Source: Comamonas sp.
GTDB taxonomy: Bacteria > Pseudomonadota > Gammaproteobacteria > Burkholderiales > Burkholderiaceae_C
Direction of reading: 5' to 3'
NCBI RefSeq assembly: GCF_009360615.1
Contig: NZ_SPEY01000044.1
Span: 1 to 61,732, forward strand
DNA length: 61,732 bases
Position numbers and translations under genes: made by a program. The notes under the pieces are model-generated. The model was not told where the DNA came from and ran no database searches. It saw nothing but the letters and a program-made list of their open reading frames with translations. This document shows positions 37,018 to 45,063 of this stretch, in pieces (position 1 is the stretch's first letter; every line of letters starts with the position of its first letter).

Positions 37018-38162
37018 TGCAGGGATCCCTTCTTGTAGGTCAGCAGGGGCTTGAGGCGCGCGACCAGCTCCACCAGGCCGGCCTCCTGCAGGCTGGCGAC
37101 CACGGCGTCCACATCCTTGTAGGCCTGCGGGGCCTCCTCGTAGACCAGCTCGCGGTCGGCGCAGACCACGGCGCTGCCAAAGCGCGTGCGCAGCAGCTCG
37201 TCCAGCGTGAAGCGGGGCCGCAGCCGCCCCACGCAGTCTGTGCGCGCCCATTTGCGGCCGGCACCGTGGGCCAGCGAATCCAGGGCCTCATGTCGCCCTG
37301 CGACAGGCCGGACCAGATAGCTGTAGTCGCCGCGCGAACCTGGAATGACGACCAGACCCTGGTCCGCCGGCGTGGCGCCCTTGCGGTGCAGAAAGCCATT
37401 CTGGCCCTGCCAGTGGTGGGGCAGCACATGGTTGTGCGTGATGTCGAGCACGGCCTCGCCCTGGGTGCGGATCGCGCGCAGCAGGCGCTGGGCGATGCTG
37501 CGGCGGTTGAGCTGTGCAAAGCCAACGGCTGCATCGTGCTGCAACAGGTATTGCATTGCGTCTGCGCTGCCGGCGGCCAGACCGTCGTGGCTGAAGCGCT
37601 GCACATGCTCGCGCAATATCGCCCCGCCCAGGCCGCGCGAGCCGCTGTGCACCATGAGGTGCACGCGCTTTTTGTCGAGCGCGCCTTCCTCGTAGAGCGT
37701 CTCGACCTGCTGCAGTTCGGCAAAGTGGTTGCCGCCGCCGATGGTGCCCAGGCTCTCCTGCAGATGGGGCAGACCGGCGACACCGCTGGTCTGCGCAATG
37801 TGCTGCAGCTGCCCCATGTCCACGGTCTCCAGCAGCTCCTCAGGCAGAGGGCCCTCGATATTGCCCACGGCCTTTTCGAGCCTGGCGGCCGAAGTCTTGT
37901 GCACGGCCAGATCGGTGGCGTAAAGGGACATGCCGCAGCCGATGTCGCCACCGACCAGGGCCGGGTAGAAGCGCCCGACCGAGAAGAAGGCCGCGCCCAC
38001 CGGGTAGCCCCGGCCCGGATGCAGGTCGGGCAGGCCCACTGCGGCGCGGATGCCGTCCAGATTGGTGGCCGTGGTGTGAAGTTGCTGGATGGCAGCGTCC
38101 TCGATCCAGACGCTGCGGTTGGCGAACACCTTGACGTAGGTGTCCGAAAAAGAATTGCCCAT
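37008..38162 (-). CDS. rtcB: RtcB-family RNA ligase paired with PrfH (RtcB2 type)
   Basis: A 384-residue RtcB RNA ligase. Metal ligands are intact: D73 and C76 in GGDIGCGMS, H146 in GGGNHFAEL, H172 in HSGSRGLGG, and H243/H245 in ITHNHVLPHH. The GMP-accepting histidine is H299 in AHGAGRKWAR. Canonical RtcB is about 408 residues and often sits with RtcA/RtcR; here it is shorter and overlaps prfH, the RtcB2-PrfH arrangement. RtcB seals 3'-phosphate (or cyclic phosphate) and 5'-hydroxyl ends, such as those left by decoding-centre ribotoxins. Start ATG 38162. Confidence 0.95.
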   Translation of the reverse strand: MGNSFSDTYVKVFANRSVWIEDAAIQQLHTTATNLDGIRAAVGLPDLHPGRGYPVGAAFFSVGRFYPALVGGDIGCGMSLYATDLAVHKTSAARLEKAVGNIEGPLPEELLETVDMGQLQHIAQTSGVAGLPHLQESLGTIGGGNHFAELQQVETLYEEGALDKKRVHLMVHSGSRGLGGAILREHVQRFSHDGLAAGSADAMQYLLQHDAAVGFAQLNRRSIAQRLLRAIRTQGEAVLDITHNHVLPHHWQGQNGFLHRKGATPADQGLVVIPGSRGDYSYLVRPVAGRHEALDSLAHGAGRKWARTDCVGRLRPRFTLDELLRTRFGSAVVCADRELVYEEAPQAYKDVDAVVASLQEAGLVELVARLKPLLTYKKGSLQCC

Positions 38163-38320
38163 GAATGGCCCTTGGTCGAATGCATGAAGTCAGCGATGGG
38201 GCAGTCGCGACAGGCTCGGCCGAGAGGTATCCGGGAATTCACGCGCAACGCAGAGCCTGACTCCATGTCGTTGCATGGGTCTGTCAGGGTCTGCAGCGTG
38301 GCGGGAAGCGCTGGAAGGCT

Positions 38321-38362
38321 TCAGGCGTGCACGACTGCAAAGGGATGTGTCGTCCGGGACAT
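38321..38362 (-). CDS. Possible 13-residue leader peptide upstream of rtcB
   Basis: Read leftward, AAGGAGAGAGCC precedes ATG at 38362 and a 13-codon frame (MSRTTHPFAVVHA) ends at TGA 38321. The ribosome site is the best in the region, about 160 nt before rtcB. It could be a leader peptide sensing translation, a remnant of a longer gene, or chance. Confidence 0.25.
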   Translation of the reverse strand: MSRTTHPFAVVHA

Positions 38363-38394
38363 GGCTCTCTCCTTTGCGTGGGTGGGAAAGCGCG

Positions 38395-38411
38395 CAATCC
38401 GTCGTGGATTG
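38395..38411. promoter_or_regulatory. Inverted repeat CAATCC-N5-GGATTG in the rtcB-prfH leader
   Basis: Perfect 6-bp arms (38395-38400 and 38406-38411), about 33 bp upstream of the small ORF start on the leftward strand, a possible operator site. Confidence 0.35.
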
Positions 38412-38492
38412 CGGCAAGGAAAGGCATGCTATGGACTGGCGGGCCACGGCGCAAGCTGTGCGGGTCCGAGCGTTGTGGATTGGCCACAGATG

Positions 38493-38523
38493 GAAAAGCC
38501 CCGCAGGCCATGCCAGCGGGGCT
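38493..38523 (-). terminator. Intrinsic terminator after tolA
   Basis: AGCCCCGC (38497-38504) pairs with GCGGGGCT (38516-38523); read leftward it is followed by TTTTCC. Lies 28 bp past the tolA stop and ends the aminotransferase-ybgC-tol run before rtcB. Confidence 0.8.
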
Positions 38524-38551
38524 TCGGGGGGGGCGCGGCTGCAGTCCCGCG

Positions 38552-39676
38552 TCAGTCCTGGGGTCGGAAGCCGATGACCAGATCCGACGGCACCTTGCCG
38601 TCGATATCGCGCGGCAGCTTGTCGGTCTTGTGCAGTGCGCGGACCACGGCGTCGTCCCAGGCCGCGTTGCCGCTGGACTTGGAGATCGTGGCGCTGGTGA
38701 TGGTGCCGTCCGGTGCCGTGCGCACGCGAACCTCGGCACGCGGATTGCCGCTGACCGCATCGGGGTAGACGATGTTGGGCTTGACGCGCGCTGCCACCTT
38801 GGCCGCATAGCCGGCCGACGGGCCGCCGCTGGCACTGCTGCCCGCACCGCCCGTGCGGCTGCCGCCGCTGCCGGCCTGGTCGCTGCCGCCGGAGCCGCCA
38901 GCCAGTCCCTGCAGGCGAGCGAGCTCCGCCTTGCGACGGTCATCGGCGGCCTTGGCCTCCCTGGCCTCCCTTGCCGCCTTCTCCTTGGCTTCCCTGGCCG
39001 CTTTTTCCTTCTCGGCCTTGTCCTTCTCGGCTTTTTCCTTGGCAGCCTTGTCCCTGGCAGCCTTCTCGGCCTTTTCCTTTTCGGCCTTCTCGGCCTTCTC
39101 CTTTTCGGCCTTGTCCCTGGCGGCCTTCTCGGCTTTTTCCTTTTTCTCGTGCTCGAGCTTTTCCTTGCGTTCCTTTTCCGCCTTTTCAGCCTTCTGCTTT
39201 TCCTGCTGCGCCTTCTCGGCCTTTTCCTTCTCGGCTTTTTCCTTGCGCTCTTTCTCCCGTCGCTCGCGGGCTTCCTGTTCCGCCTTTTCCTTTTTCAGCT
39301 GTTCCTGCTTTTTCTTTTTGGCGAGGGCAATCTCGGCCTCATGATCGTCGTCCTGGGCCTGAGCCTTGGGGGCCGGTGCAGGCGGAGGCAGCGGCGCCAC
39401 CACGGGCTCCGGCGGAGGCGGCGGTGGCTCGGGGGCCGGAGCCGGCTCCGGGGTGGGCTCAGGAGCCGCAGCCGGCGGTGCCACGGCGGCTGCCGGGGCG
39501 GAGCTGCTCCAGACCTCGGCTTCGACCATGGCTTCGTCGGCTTCTTTGGGGGGACGCACCGTCCACAGCAGGGCCGCGATCAGCAGCCCGTGCGCGGCCA
39601 GGGCGAGCGACCATGCGCGCGTCCGCCCCTTGGGGCGGGGCGGGGCAAACTGATCGCGATCTTGCTGGTTCGGCAT
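38552..39676 (-). CDS. tolA: Cell-envelope protein TolA
   Basis: A 374-residue TolA. A short cytoplasmic N terminus precedes one transmembrane helix (about residues 20-40, WSLALAAHGLLIAALLWTV). A proline-rich stretch (PPPPEPV-type, about 60-100) follows, then a long Lys/Glu/Ala coiled region (repeats of EKAEKEKAEK, about 115-260), a Gly/Ser spacer (GGSGGSDQAGSGGS) and a TonB-like C-terminal domain with YAAKVAARVKPNIVYPD and RVRTAPDGTITSATISKSSGN. It spans the periplasm and links TolQR to Pal/TolB. It follows tolR by 77 bp; tolB and pal are not in this window. Confidence 0.95.
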   Translation of the reverse strand: MPNQQDRDQFAPPRPKGRTRAWSLALAAHGLLIAALLWTVRPPKEADEAMVEAEVWSSSAPAAAVAPPAAAPEPTPEPAPAPEPPPPPPEPVVAPLPPPAPAPKAQAQDDDHEAEIALAKKKKQEQLKKEKAEQEARERREKERKEKAEKEKAEKAQQEKQKAEKAEKERKEKLEHEKKEKAEKAARDKAEKEKAEKAEKEKAEKAARDKAAKEKAEKDKAEKEKAAREAKEKAAREAREAKAADDRRKAELARLQGLAGGSGGSDQAGSGGSRTGGAGSSASGGPSAGYAAKVAARVKPNIVYPDAVSGNPRAEVRVRTAPDGTITSATISKSSGNAAWDDAVVRALHKTDKLPRDIDGKVPSDLVIGFRPQD

Positions 39677-39753
39677 GGTGAATGGGGAGTCTGCGCGGGC
39701 TGCGGCGTCAAGGCATCAACGTTGCGACCGGTGGCAGAGCTTCCTGTAGGGGA

Positions 39754-40185
39754 TCAATTGCTGGAAGAGGAGACAACGCCAAAGGCAATGCGCTTGACGC
39801 CGGCCTTGGACAGCGCGGTGTGCGTCTTCATGACGTCGTCAAAAGGCAGACCCTTGTCGGCGACGATCTGGATGGCGCTGTCCTCGCTCTGGCCCTGCTG
39901 CCAGGACTGGGCCAGGCCCTTGAGATCGTCGAGCTTGACGGTCTGGGTGTTGCTGCCGTTCTTGAACTGGATGCTGCCGTCCTTGTCGAGCAGTACATAG
40001 GCAATGTTCTTGGTCGGCGGGCGCGAGGACTTGCCCGCGCTGGGCACGTTGATGGAGCCGGGCGTGAGCATCGGTGCCGTCACCATGAAGATGATGAGCA
40101 GCACCAGCATCACGTCGATGAAGGGCACCATGTTGATTTCGTTGACGGTGCGGCGATTGCGACCGCGTGAACTCATGGCTGGCAT
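39754..40185 (-). CDS. tolR: Protein TolR (ExbD-family)
   Basis: A 143-residue ExbD/TolR protein with one N-terminal transmembrane helix (INMVPFIDVMLVLLIIFMVTAPM) carrying the essential Asp in the helix (FIDVMLVLL), and a periplasmic domain (KNIAYVLLDKDGSIQF onwards). ATG 40185 gives MPAMSSRG; 40176 (MSSRG) is equally plausible. With TolQ it forms the proton-driven motor that energises TolA for outer-membrane constriction at division. It is 149 bp downstream of tolQ, with a repeat element between them. Confidence 0.95.
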   Translation of the reverse strand: MPAMSSRGRNRRTVNEINMVPFIDVMLVLLIIFMVTAPMLTPGSINVPSAGKSSRPPTKNIAYVLLDKDGSIQFKNGSNTQTVKLDDLKGLAQSWQQGQSEDSAIQIVADKGLPFDDVMKTHTALSKAGVKRIAFGVVSSSSN

Positions 40186-40229
40186 GGGTCACTTACTCCT
40201 TGCAAAAAGGTTGCACAGCGCAGGCCGAA

Positions 40230-40326
40230 GACACCGAGCAAGCGCCGCCCCACAGCAGGGACTGCCCCGGCGAAGGCATCGTGCCCCTCCCGAAGAAGGG
40301 GCAAGGCACAAAGCGACTCAGGGGGT
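40230..40326. repeat. Intergenic repeat, copy 1 (between tolQ and tolR)
   Basis: One end has GAGCAAGCGCCGC, the other GGGGCAAGGC-n-AAGCGACTCAGGGGG. A second copy with matching ends (GAGCAAGAGCCGC and CAAGGCCGCTCAGGGGG) lies at 45335-45417. Both occupy intergenic DNA of leftward operons. I recall similar CCCCCTGAG-n-CGC elements as common in Comamonas relatives. Confidence 0.55.
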
Positions 40327-40334
40327 GCTTCATT

Positions 40335-41039
40335 TCAGTGGCCGGAGGCAGAGCTGCTGGCCGTGGCCCCGACATTGCGCTGCAAGATATTCGAGAACTC
40401 TTCGATGAAGGTCTCTTCCTGGCTGGCGATGCGGTCGATGTGGTGGGCGTAGCGGTTGTAGGCCGTCACGGCGGGGATGGCCGCAAACAGGCCCATGGCG
40501 GTGGCAACCAGCGCTTCGGCAATGCCGGGGGCCACGGTGGCCAGCGTGATCTGCTCCATGTTGGCAAAGCCCGTGAAGGCGTGCATCACGCCCCAGACGG
40601 TGCCGAACAGGCCCACATAGGGCGAGACCGAAGCCACCGTCCCCAGGAACGAGAGTCCGGACTCGATTTCGTCGAGTTCGCGCTGGAAGCTCGCTCGCAT
40701 GGCACGGCGCGTGCCGTCCATCAGCGTGGCGACATCGCCGATGCGGCGCTCGCGCAGCTTCTGGTATTCACGCATGCCGCTGGCAAAGATGCGCTGCATG
40801 GGACCGCCGGTCTTGGCGTTCTGTGCTGCGGAGGCGTAGAGGTCGTTGAGGCTGGTGCCCGACCAGAAGTCCTGCTCGAAGTTGTCGTTGAGCGTGCGCA
40901 CGCGCTTCAAGGTCTGGGCCTTGCGGAAAATGGTGGCCCAGCTCGCTATGGATGCGATCACCAGGATCAGCATGACCAGTTGCACCACCCAGCTGGCCTG
41001 CATGACGAGGCTGAGGATGGACATGTCTTGGGAGTTCAT
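40335..41039 (-). CDS. tolQ: Protein TolQ (ExbB-family proton channel)
   Basis: A 234-residue membrane protein from ATG 41039 (MNSQDMSILSLVMQAS). Three helices: residues about 9-35 (VVQLVMLILVIASIASWATIF), and the later pair ESGLSFLGTVASVSPYVGLFGTVWGVMHAF and ATVAPGIAEALVATAMGLFAAIPAVTAYN containing the conserved GLFGTV and the Thr/Pro-lined channel residues. The frame extends to 41126 but that part lies in ybgC. Its start overlaps the ybgC stop (41036-41039), the normal ybgC-tolQ junction. Confidence 0.95.
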   Translation of the reverse strand: MNSQDMSILSLVMQASWVVQLVMLILVIASIASWATIFRKAQTLKRVRTLNDNFEQDFWSGTSLNDLYASAAQNAKTGGPMQRIFASGMREYQKLRERRIGDVATLMDGTRRAMRASFQRELDEIESGLSFLGTVASVSPYVGLFGTVWGVMHAFTGFANMEQITLATVAPGIAEALVATAMGLFAAIPAVTAYNRYAHHIDRIASQEETFIEEFSNILQRNVGATASSSASGH

Positions 41040-41518
41040 GAAAGTTGCTCCAGGATATGGTTCGGAATTCTCGCGGGGCGCATGGTTGTGCCATCCACCC
41101 ACCCAATTCGGATCGAGCCCGTGCACAGCGGCGTGGACTCTTGGGACTGACTGTCGGAATGCACCAGCAGCGCCTGTTGCTCGATTGTGAGCGAAGCACG
41201 GCCGGCACTTTTCAAGCTGGCAGTAACAAAGAGTTGGTCATCGAGTCGCGCCGGGTGCTGATATTCCAGCTGCGCAGACGTTACGACAAAGATGCCGCCG
41301 GTTTGTTCCCGCAGCTTTTGCTGGGCGATGCCCAGCGAGCGAAGCCACTCGGTGCGGGCACGCTCGAAGAACTTGAGGTAGTTGGCATAGAACACGATGC
41401 CGCCGGCGTCCGTGTCTTCCCAGTAAACGCGCATCGGGAATGTGAACGCCCTGGCGGCGGCGGCTTGCATGGCATCGGCCCTGTCAGGCAAAGGCGCTGG
41501 TTGGCTCTGCATCATCAC
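41036..41518 (-). CDS. ybgC: Acyl-CoA thioesterase YbgC (tol-pal associated)
   Basis: A 160-residue 4HBT hotdog thioesterase with VYWEDTDAGGIVFYANYLKFFERARTEWL, holding the catalytic Asp of the 4-hydroxybenzoyl-CoA thioesterase motif. In E. coli YbgC hydrolyses short-chain acyl-CoA and associates with phospholipid-synthesis enzymes; it is nearly always first in tol-pal operons. Here it begins only 4 bp after the aminotransferase stop and overlaps tolQ. Confidence 0.94.
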   Translation of the reverse strand: MMMQSQPAPLPDRADAMQAAAARAFTFPMRVYWEDTDAGGIVFYANYLKFFERARTEWLRSLGIAQQKLREQTGGIFVVTSAQLEYQHPARLDDQLFVTASLKSAGRASLTIEQQALLVHSDSQSQESTPLCTGSIRIGWVDGTTMRPARIPNHILEQLS

Positions 41519-41522
41519 GGAT

Positions 41523-42716
41523 TCAGCAGAAGAGCTTTTTCATGCGAGCAATGGCTTCCTGCAGCTGCTCCATGGAGTTGGCGGTGGAAAAGCGCACATA
41601 GTTCGCCGTCTCGGCCTGACCGAAGTCGCGGCCCGGGGTGATGGCCAGGTGAGCCTGGTTCACCAGCGCATAGGCAAAGTCCCAGCTGCCCTTCACGCCG
41701 AGCTTTTCGGCGCCAGCGCGGCAGTCGGCCCAGGCGTAGAAGGCGCCGTCGGGCTTGACGGGAACCGGCAGGCCAATCGATTCGAGGGCCGGGATGAAGT
41801 AGTCGCGGCGGGCCTTGAACTCGGCGCGGCGACGCTCGTATTCGGCGATGCTTTCGGGCTCGAAGCAGGCCAGGGCCGCATATTGCGACACGGTGCTGGC
41901 GCAAATGAACAGATGCTGGGCCAGCATCTCGACGGGCGCGACCAGCGATTCGGGCACCACCATCCAGCCCAGGCGCCAGCCCGTCATGTTGAAGTATTTG
42001 CTGAAGCTGTTGATGGAGATGATGTCGTCGCCCAGCTTCAGGGCCGATTGGCCGAAGGCTTCGTCGTAGGACAGGCCCAGATAGATTTCGTCGACGATGG
42101 TCAGCCCGCCTTTGGCGCGCACGACGTCGTGGATGCGGCGCAGCTCGTCGGGAGCAATCGAGGTGCCCGTGGGGTTGGAAGGCGAGGCCAGCATCACGCC
42201 GCGTGTGCGCTCGCCCCAGGCGGCTTCCACCTTGGCGGCGCTGAGCTGAAAGCGCTCCGCAGCCGAAGAGGGGATCAGTACCGGCTTGCCCTCGGCCGCC
42301 GAGACGAAGTGGCGGTTGCAGGGGTAGCTGGGGTCGGGCATCAGCACCTCGTCACCCTCGTCGATCAGTGCCAGGCAGGCCAGCTGCAGCGCGGCCGAGG
42401 CGCCGGCCGTGATGATGATGCGGCGCGCCGGCACATCCACGCCGAAGCGGCTGGCATACCAGGCGCTGATGCGCTCGCGCAGCTCGGGCAGGCCCGGTGC
42501 CTGGGTGTATTGCGTGCGGCCGTCGCGGATGGCGCGTTCGGCCGCCTGCTGCACCAGCGGCGGGGCGCTGAAGTCCGGCTCGCCGATGTTCAGATAGATC
42601 ATGGGCGTGCCGCCGGCGCTGGACTGGCGGGCCACTTCCTGCGCGTGCTTGGCCATTTCCATGACGTAGAAAGGCTCTATGCGTTGGGCGCGTCGGGAAA
42701 GCTCTGTGACGGACAT
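41523..42716 (-). CDS. PLP-dependent aminotransferase, class I fold type I
   Basis: A 397-residue aspartate/alanine-type aminotransferase from ATG 42716. It has the GTPMIYLNIGEPDF start region, SNPTGTSIAPDEL, DEIYLGLSYD and the pyridoxal-lysine motif NSFSKYFNMTGWRLGW. It resembles the broad AlaA/AspC-like group (PLP-dependent aminotransferase, often annotated as aminotransferase class I/II), so the exact pair of substrates cannot be stated. Its stop is 4 bp before ybgC, so it probably leads the tol operon in this organism. A terminator lies upstream at 42802-42856, separating it from nusB. Confidence 0.92.
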   Translation of the reverse strand: MSVTELSRRAQRIEPFYVMEMAKHAQEVARQSSAGGTPMIYLNIGEPDFSAPPLVQQAAERAIRDGRTQYTQAPGLPELRERISAWYASRFGVDVPARRIIITAGASAALQLACLALIDEGDEVLMPDPSYPCNRHFVSAAEGKPVLIPSSAAERFQLSAAKVEAAWGERTRGVMLASPSNPTGTSIAPDELRRIHDVVRAKGGLTIVDEIYLGLSYDEAFGQSALKLGDDIISINSFSKYFNMTGWRLGWMVVPESLVAPVEMLAQHLFICASTVSQYAALACFEPESIAEYERRRAEFKARRDYFIPALESIGLPVPVKPDGAFYAWADCRAGAEKLGVKGSWDFAYALVNQAHLAITPGRDFGQAETANYVRFSTANSMEQLQEAIARMKKLFC

Positions 42717-42801
42717 GGATGAGGGAACTCTTTCAATCAATCAGCGTTCGGGAGCAGTCGTGCCGCTGGGGATGCGAGCCGTGCAGCAGCCTTGCGCCCA
42801 T

Positions 42802-42856
42802 AAAAAAACTGCAACCAGCCAGCGGGTGCACGATAGCACCAGCGGCCCGGTTGCAG
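42802..42856 (-). terminator. Intrinsic terminator after nusB
   Basis: Read leftward: CTGCAACC ... GGTTGCAG stem (42849-42856 with 42809-42816), followed by seven T residues. The inner loop can form a second small hairpin. Confidence 0.85.
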
Positions 42857-42923
42857 TGTTTGCATTGACTATGCATGTGGCGGCGGCAGGGCCGCGCGAG
42901 CGCGGCGCTGCGGGTCAAGCGCT

Positions 42924-43460
42924 TCAGCTGGCAGACTTGTTGGCTCGGTCGTGCGCCACTTCGGTGGCACGCAGTTCGGGGGCTAGCCCGTTGAGCACGG
43001 CATTGACGTACTTGTGGCCGTCGGTGCCGCCGAATTCCTTGGCCAGCTCGATGCACTCGTTGAGCACCACGCGCCAGGGCACGTCGGGACAGTTCTGGAA
43101 TTCGTACACGCCAATCCACATGCAGGCATGCTCGATGGGCGAGATTTCGGTCAGGCCGCGATCGAGCTTGGGCGTGATGAGCGCGTCCAGGGAGGCTTCA
43201 TGTTCCACGCAGCCGCGCAGCAGCGCGTCGTAGTGCACCACGTCGGCCTTGTGAAAGCCGGCCAGGTCGCGCGTGAAACGGTCGATGTCGAGCACCGCAT
43301 TGCGGCTCACGATGTGCTGATACAGCCCTTGCAGTGCGAACTCTCGCGCACGGCTGCGGTTGGACTTGGAGCCCGCCTTGCGTGCGCCGGTGCTGGTCAG
43401 GCCGGTGCGCTTCTGAGGGGGGCGGCGCGAGCCGGGCTCGCTGGATTGTTCTTCACTCAT
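42924..43460 (-). CDS. nusB: Transcription antitermination protein NusB
   Basis: A 178-residue NusB. After a long polar N-terminal extension (about 33 residues, [16 protein letters not shown]), the core begins [18 protein letters not shown] and ends [36 protein letters not shown], the conserved NusB signature. The start ATG 43460 overlaps the ribH stop (43453); longer frames reach into ribH. With NusE/S10 it binds boxA in rRNA antitermination. The ribB-ribH-nusB order is common in proteobacteria. Confidence 0.95.
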   Translation of the reverse strand: MSEEQSSEPGSRRPPQKRTGLTSTGARKAGSKSNRSRAREFALQGLYQHIVSRNAVLDIDRFTRDLAGFHKADVVHYDALLRGCVEHEASLDALITPKLDRGLTEISPIEHACMWIGVYEFQNCPDVPWRVVLNECIELAKEFGGTDGHKYVNAVLNGLAPELRATEVAHDRANKSAS

Positions 43461-43926
43461 GATCGTCGTAGGAATTGAGCAGATTGGCCATTTCCACGGC
43501 GACGCGGGCTGCGTCGCGGCCCTTTTCGACCTGGCGGGCAATGGCTTGCTCCATGTTTTCTGTGGTGATGATCGCGTTGGCGATCGGCAGCCGGTAGTCC
43601 AGGCTCAGGCGTGTCACGCCCGCGCCCGATTCGTTGGCGACCAGCTCGAAGTGGTATGTCTCCCCACGGATGATGCAGCCCAGCGCCACCAGGGCGTCGT
43701 ACTGATCGGTGTCGGCCAGTGTCTGCAGCGCCACGGGCACTTCGAGTGCGCCGGGGACGGTGACATGGTCGATGTTCTCGGTCTTCACACCCAGTGCCAG
43801 CAGCTCGTCGCGGCAGGAGGCAAACAGGGTGTTGGTAATGCTCTCGTTGAAGCGTGCCTGAACGATGCCGATTTTCAGTCCGGCGCCGTTCAGGTTCTGG
43901 CCTTGGCCTTTTTCTGCGTTTTGCAT
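43453..43926 (-). CDS. ribH: 6,7-dimethyl-8-ribityllumazine synthase RibH
   Basis: A 157-residue lumazine synthase: [54 protein letters not shown] (catalytic His) and [16 protein letters not shown]. It condenses the RibB product with 5-amino-6-ribitylaminouracil. It follows ribB by 15 bp and overlaps nusB by 8 bp, a typical riboflavin operon. Confidence 0.96.
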   Translation of the reverse strand: MQNAEKGQGQNLNGAGLKIGIVQARFNESITNTLFASCRDELLALGVKTENIDHVTVPGALEVPVALQTLADTDQYDALVALGCIIRGETYHFELVANESGAGVTRLSLDYRLPIANAIITTENMEQAIARQVEKGRDAARVAVEMANLLNSYDDHE

Positions 43927-43941
43927 CTGGTGTTCCGTCTT

Positions 43942-45063
43942 TTATTGCTTGGGGATATAACCCGTGATTTCCAGGCCGTAGCCCGCCATGCTGGGCATGC
44001 GGCGGGGCTGCCCCATGAGCTGCATCCTGCTCACGCCCAGTTCGCGCAGGATCTGCGCCCCGACGCCATAGGTGCGCAGGTCCATGCGACCACGCTCCGG
44101 CGCCTGGGCCGAGCGGGCCTTGCCTTCGAACTGGTTCAGCAACTGCTCGCCGGACTCGCTGCAGTTGAGCAGGACGGCCACGCCCTGGCCGTTGCCGTTG
44201 ATGTATCTGAGGCTTTCGTCCAGGCACCAGGAATGCTGGCTGCGGCCGATCTCGAGCGCATCGAGCACCGATAGCGGTTCATGCACGCGCACGGGCACGG
44301 TGGTGTCGGGCTGCCACTCGCCCTTGACCAGCGCGAGGTGGACCGAGCCGCTGGGGACATCTCGGAAGGCATGGGCGATGAATTCGCCATGGGCTGTTTG
44401 CAGAGGGCGGCTGCCCACTTTCTGCAGCAGCGACTCGTTGCGGCTGCGGTATTCGATGAGGTCGGCAATCGTGCCGATCTTGATGCCGTGCTCGGCGCAG
44501 AACAGCTGCAGATCGGGCAGTCGGGCCATGGTGCCGTCGTCCTTCATGATCTCGCAGATCACGGCCGAGGGGGTGCAGCCGGCCAGCGCGGCGAGATCGC
44601 AACCGGCTTCGGTGTGGCCGGCGCGCATGAGCACGCCGCCATCGACGGCCTGCAGCGGGAAGACATGGCCGGGTTGCACCAGATCGCTGGGCTGGCTGTT
44701 CTTGTTCACGGCCACCTGGATGGTGCGTGCGCGGTCGGCGGCAGAGATGCCGGTGGTCACGCCTTCGGCGGCTTCGATGGAGATGGTGAAGGCCGTGCTG
44801 TACACGGTGCCGTTGCGCGCGGCCATGGGCGGCAGCTTGAGGAATTCGCAGCGCTCACGGGTCAGCGTCAGGCAGATCAGGCCACGGCCGAAGCGGGCCA
44901 TGAAGTTGATGGCCTCCGCGGTGACATGGTCGGATGCCAGAACCAGATCGCCTTCGTTCTCACGGTCTTCTTCGTCAACGAGAACGACCATGCGGCCGGC
45001 ACGCATTTCCGCCACGATGTCTTCGACGGGCGAGATGGGTACAGGTTGGAGGGAGCTGTTCAT
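43942..45063 (-). CDS. ribB: 3,4-dihydroxy-2-butanone 4-phosphate synthase with degenerate RibA-like domain (RibBX type)
   Basis: A 373-residue two-domain protein from ATG 45063. The first about 205 residues form a complete RibB domain: VLVDEEDRENEGDLV, FMARFGRGLICLTLT, GISAADRARTIQ and RAGHTEAGCDLAALAG carry the acidic and His active-site residues. The rest has a GTP-cyclohydrolase-II fold but lacks the three zinc cysteines and the GSLRCDCGEQL stretch expected near residue 260; there the sequence is SVLDALEIGRSQHSWCLDES. So RibA activity is almost certainly lost, as in the described RibBX proteins. A separate ribA should exist elsewhere. No FMN riboswitch is recognised upstream. Confidence 0.93.
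   Translation of the reverse strand: MNSSLQPVPISPVEDIVAEMRAGRMVVLVDEEDRENEGDLVLASDHVTAEAINFMARFGRGLICLTLTRERCEFLKLPPMAARNGTVYSTAFTISIEAAEGVTTGISAADRARTIQVAVNKNSQPSDLVQPGHVFPLQAVDGGVLMRAGHTEAGCDLAALAGCTPSAVICEIMKDDGTMARLPDLQLFCAEHGIKIGTIADLIEYRSRNESLLQKVGSRPLQTAHGEFIAHAFRDVPSGSVHLALVKGEWQPDTTVPVRVHEPLSVLDALEIGRSQHSWCLDESLRYINGNGQGVAVLLNCSESGEQLLNQFEGKARSAQAPERGRMDLRTYGVGAQILRELGVSRMQLMGQPRRMPSMAGYGLEITGYIPKQ

Larger units (their letters stand above)
38163..38492. other. Long rtcB leader region with small ORF and inverted repeat
   Basis: About 330 bp between tolA's terminator and rtcB. It holds a short ORF with a strong ribosome site (38321-38362, leftward) and the inverted repeat CAATCC-N5-GGATTG (38395-38411). 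No RtcR-type regulator and no convincing sigma-54 site are seen. Confidence 0.4.

Noticed and set aside
38163..38492. Sigma-54 promoter for rtcB
   Set aside because: No TGGCAC-N5-TTGCA-like site is found, and no RtcR gene is adjacent, so E. coli-type control is not supported.
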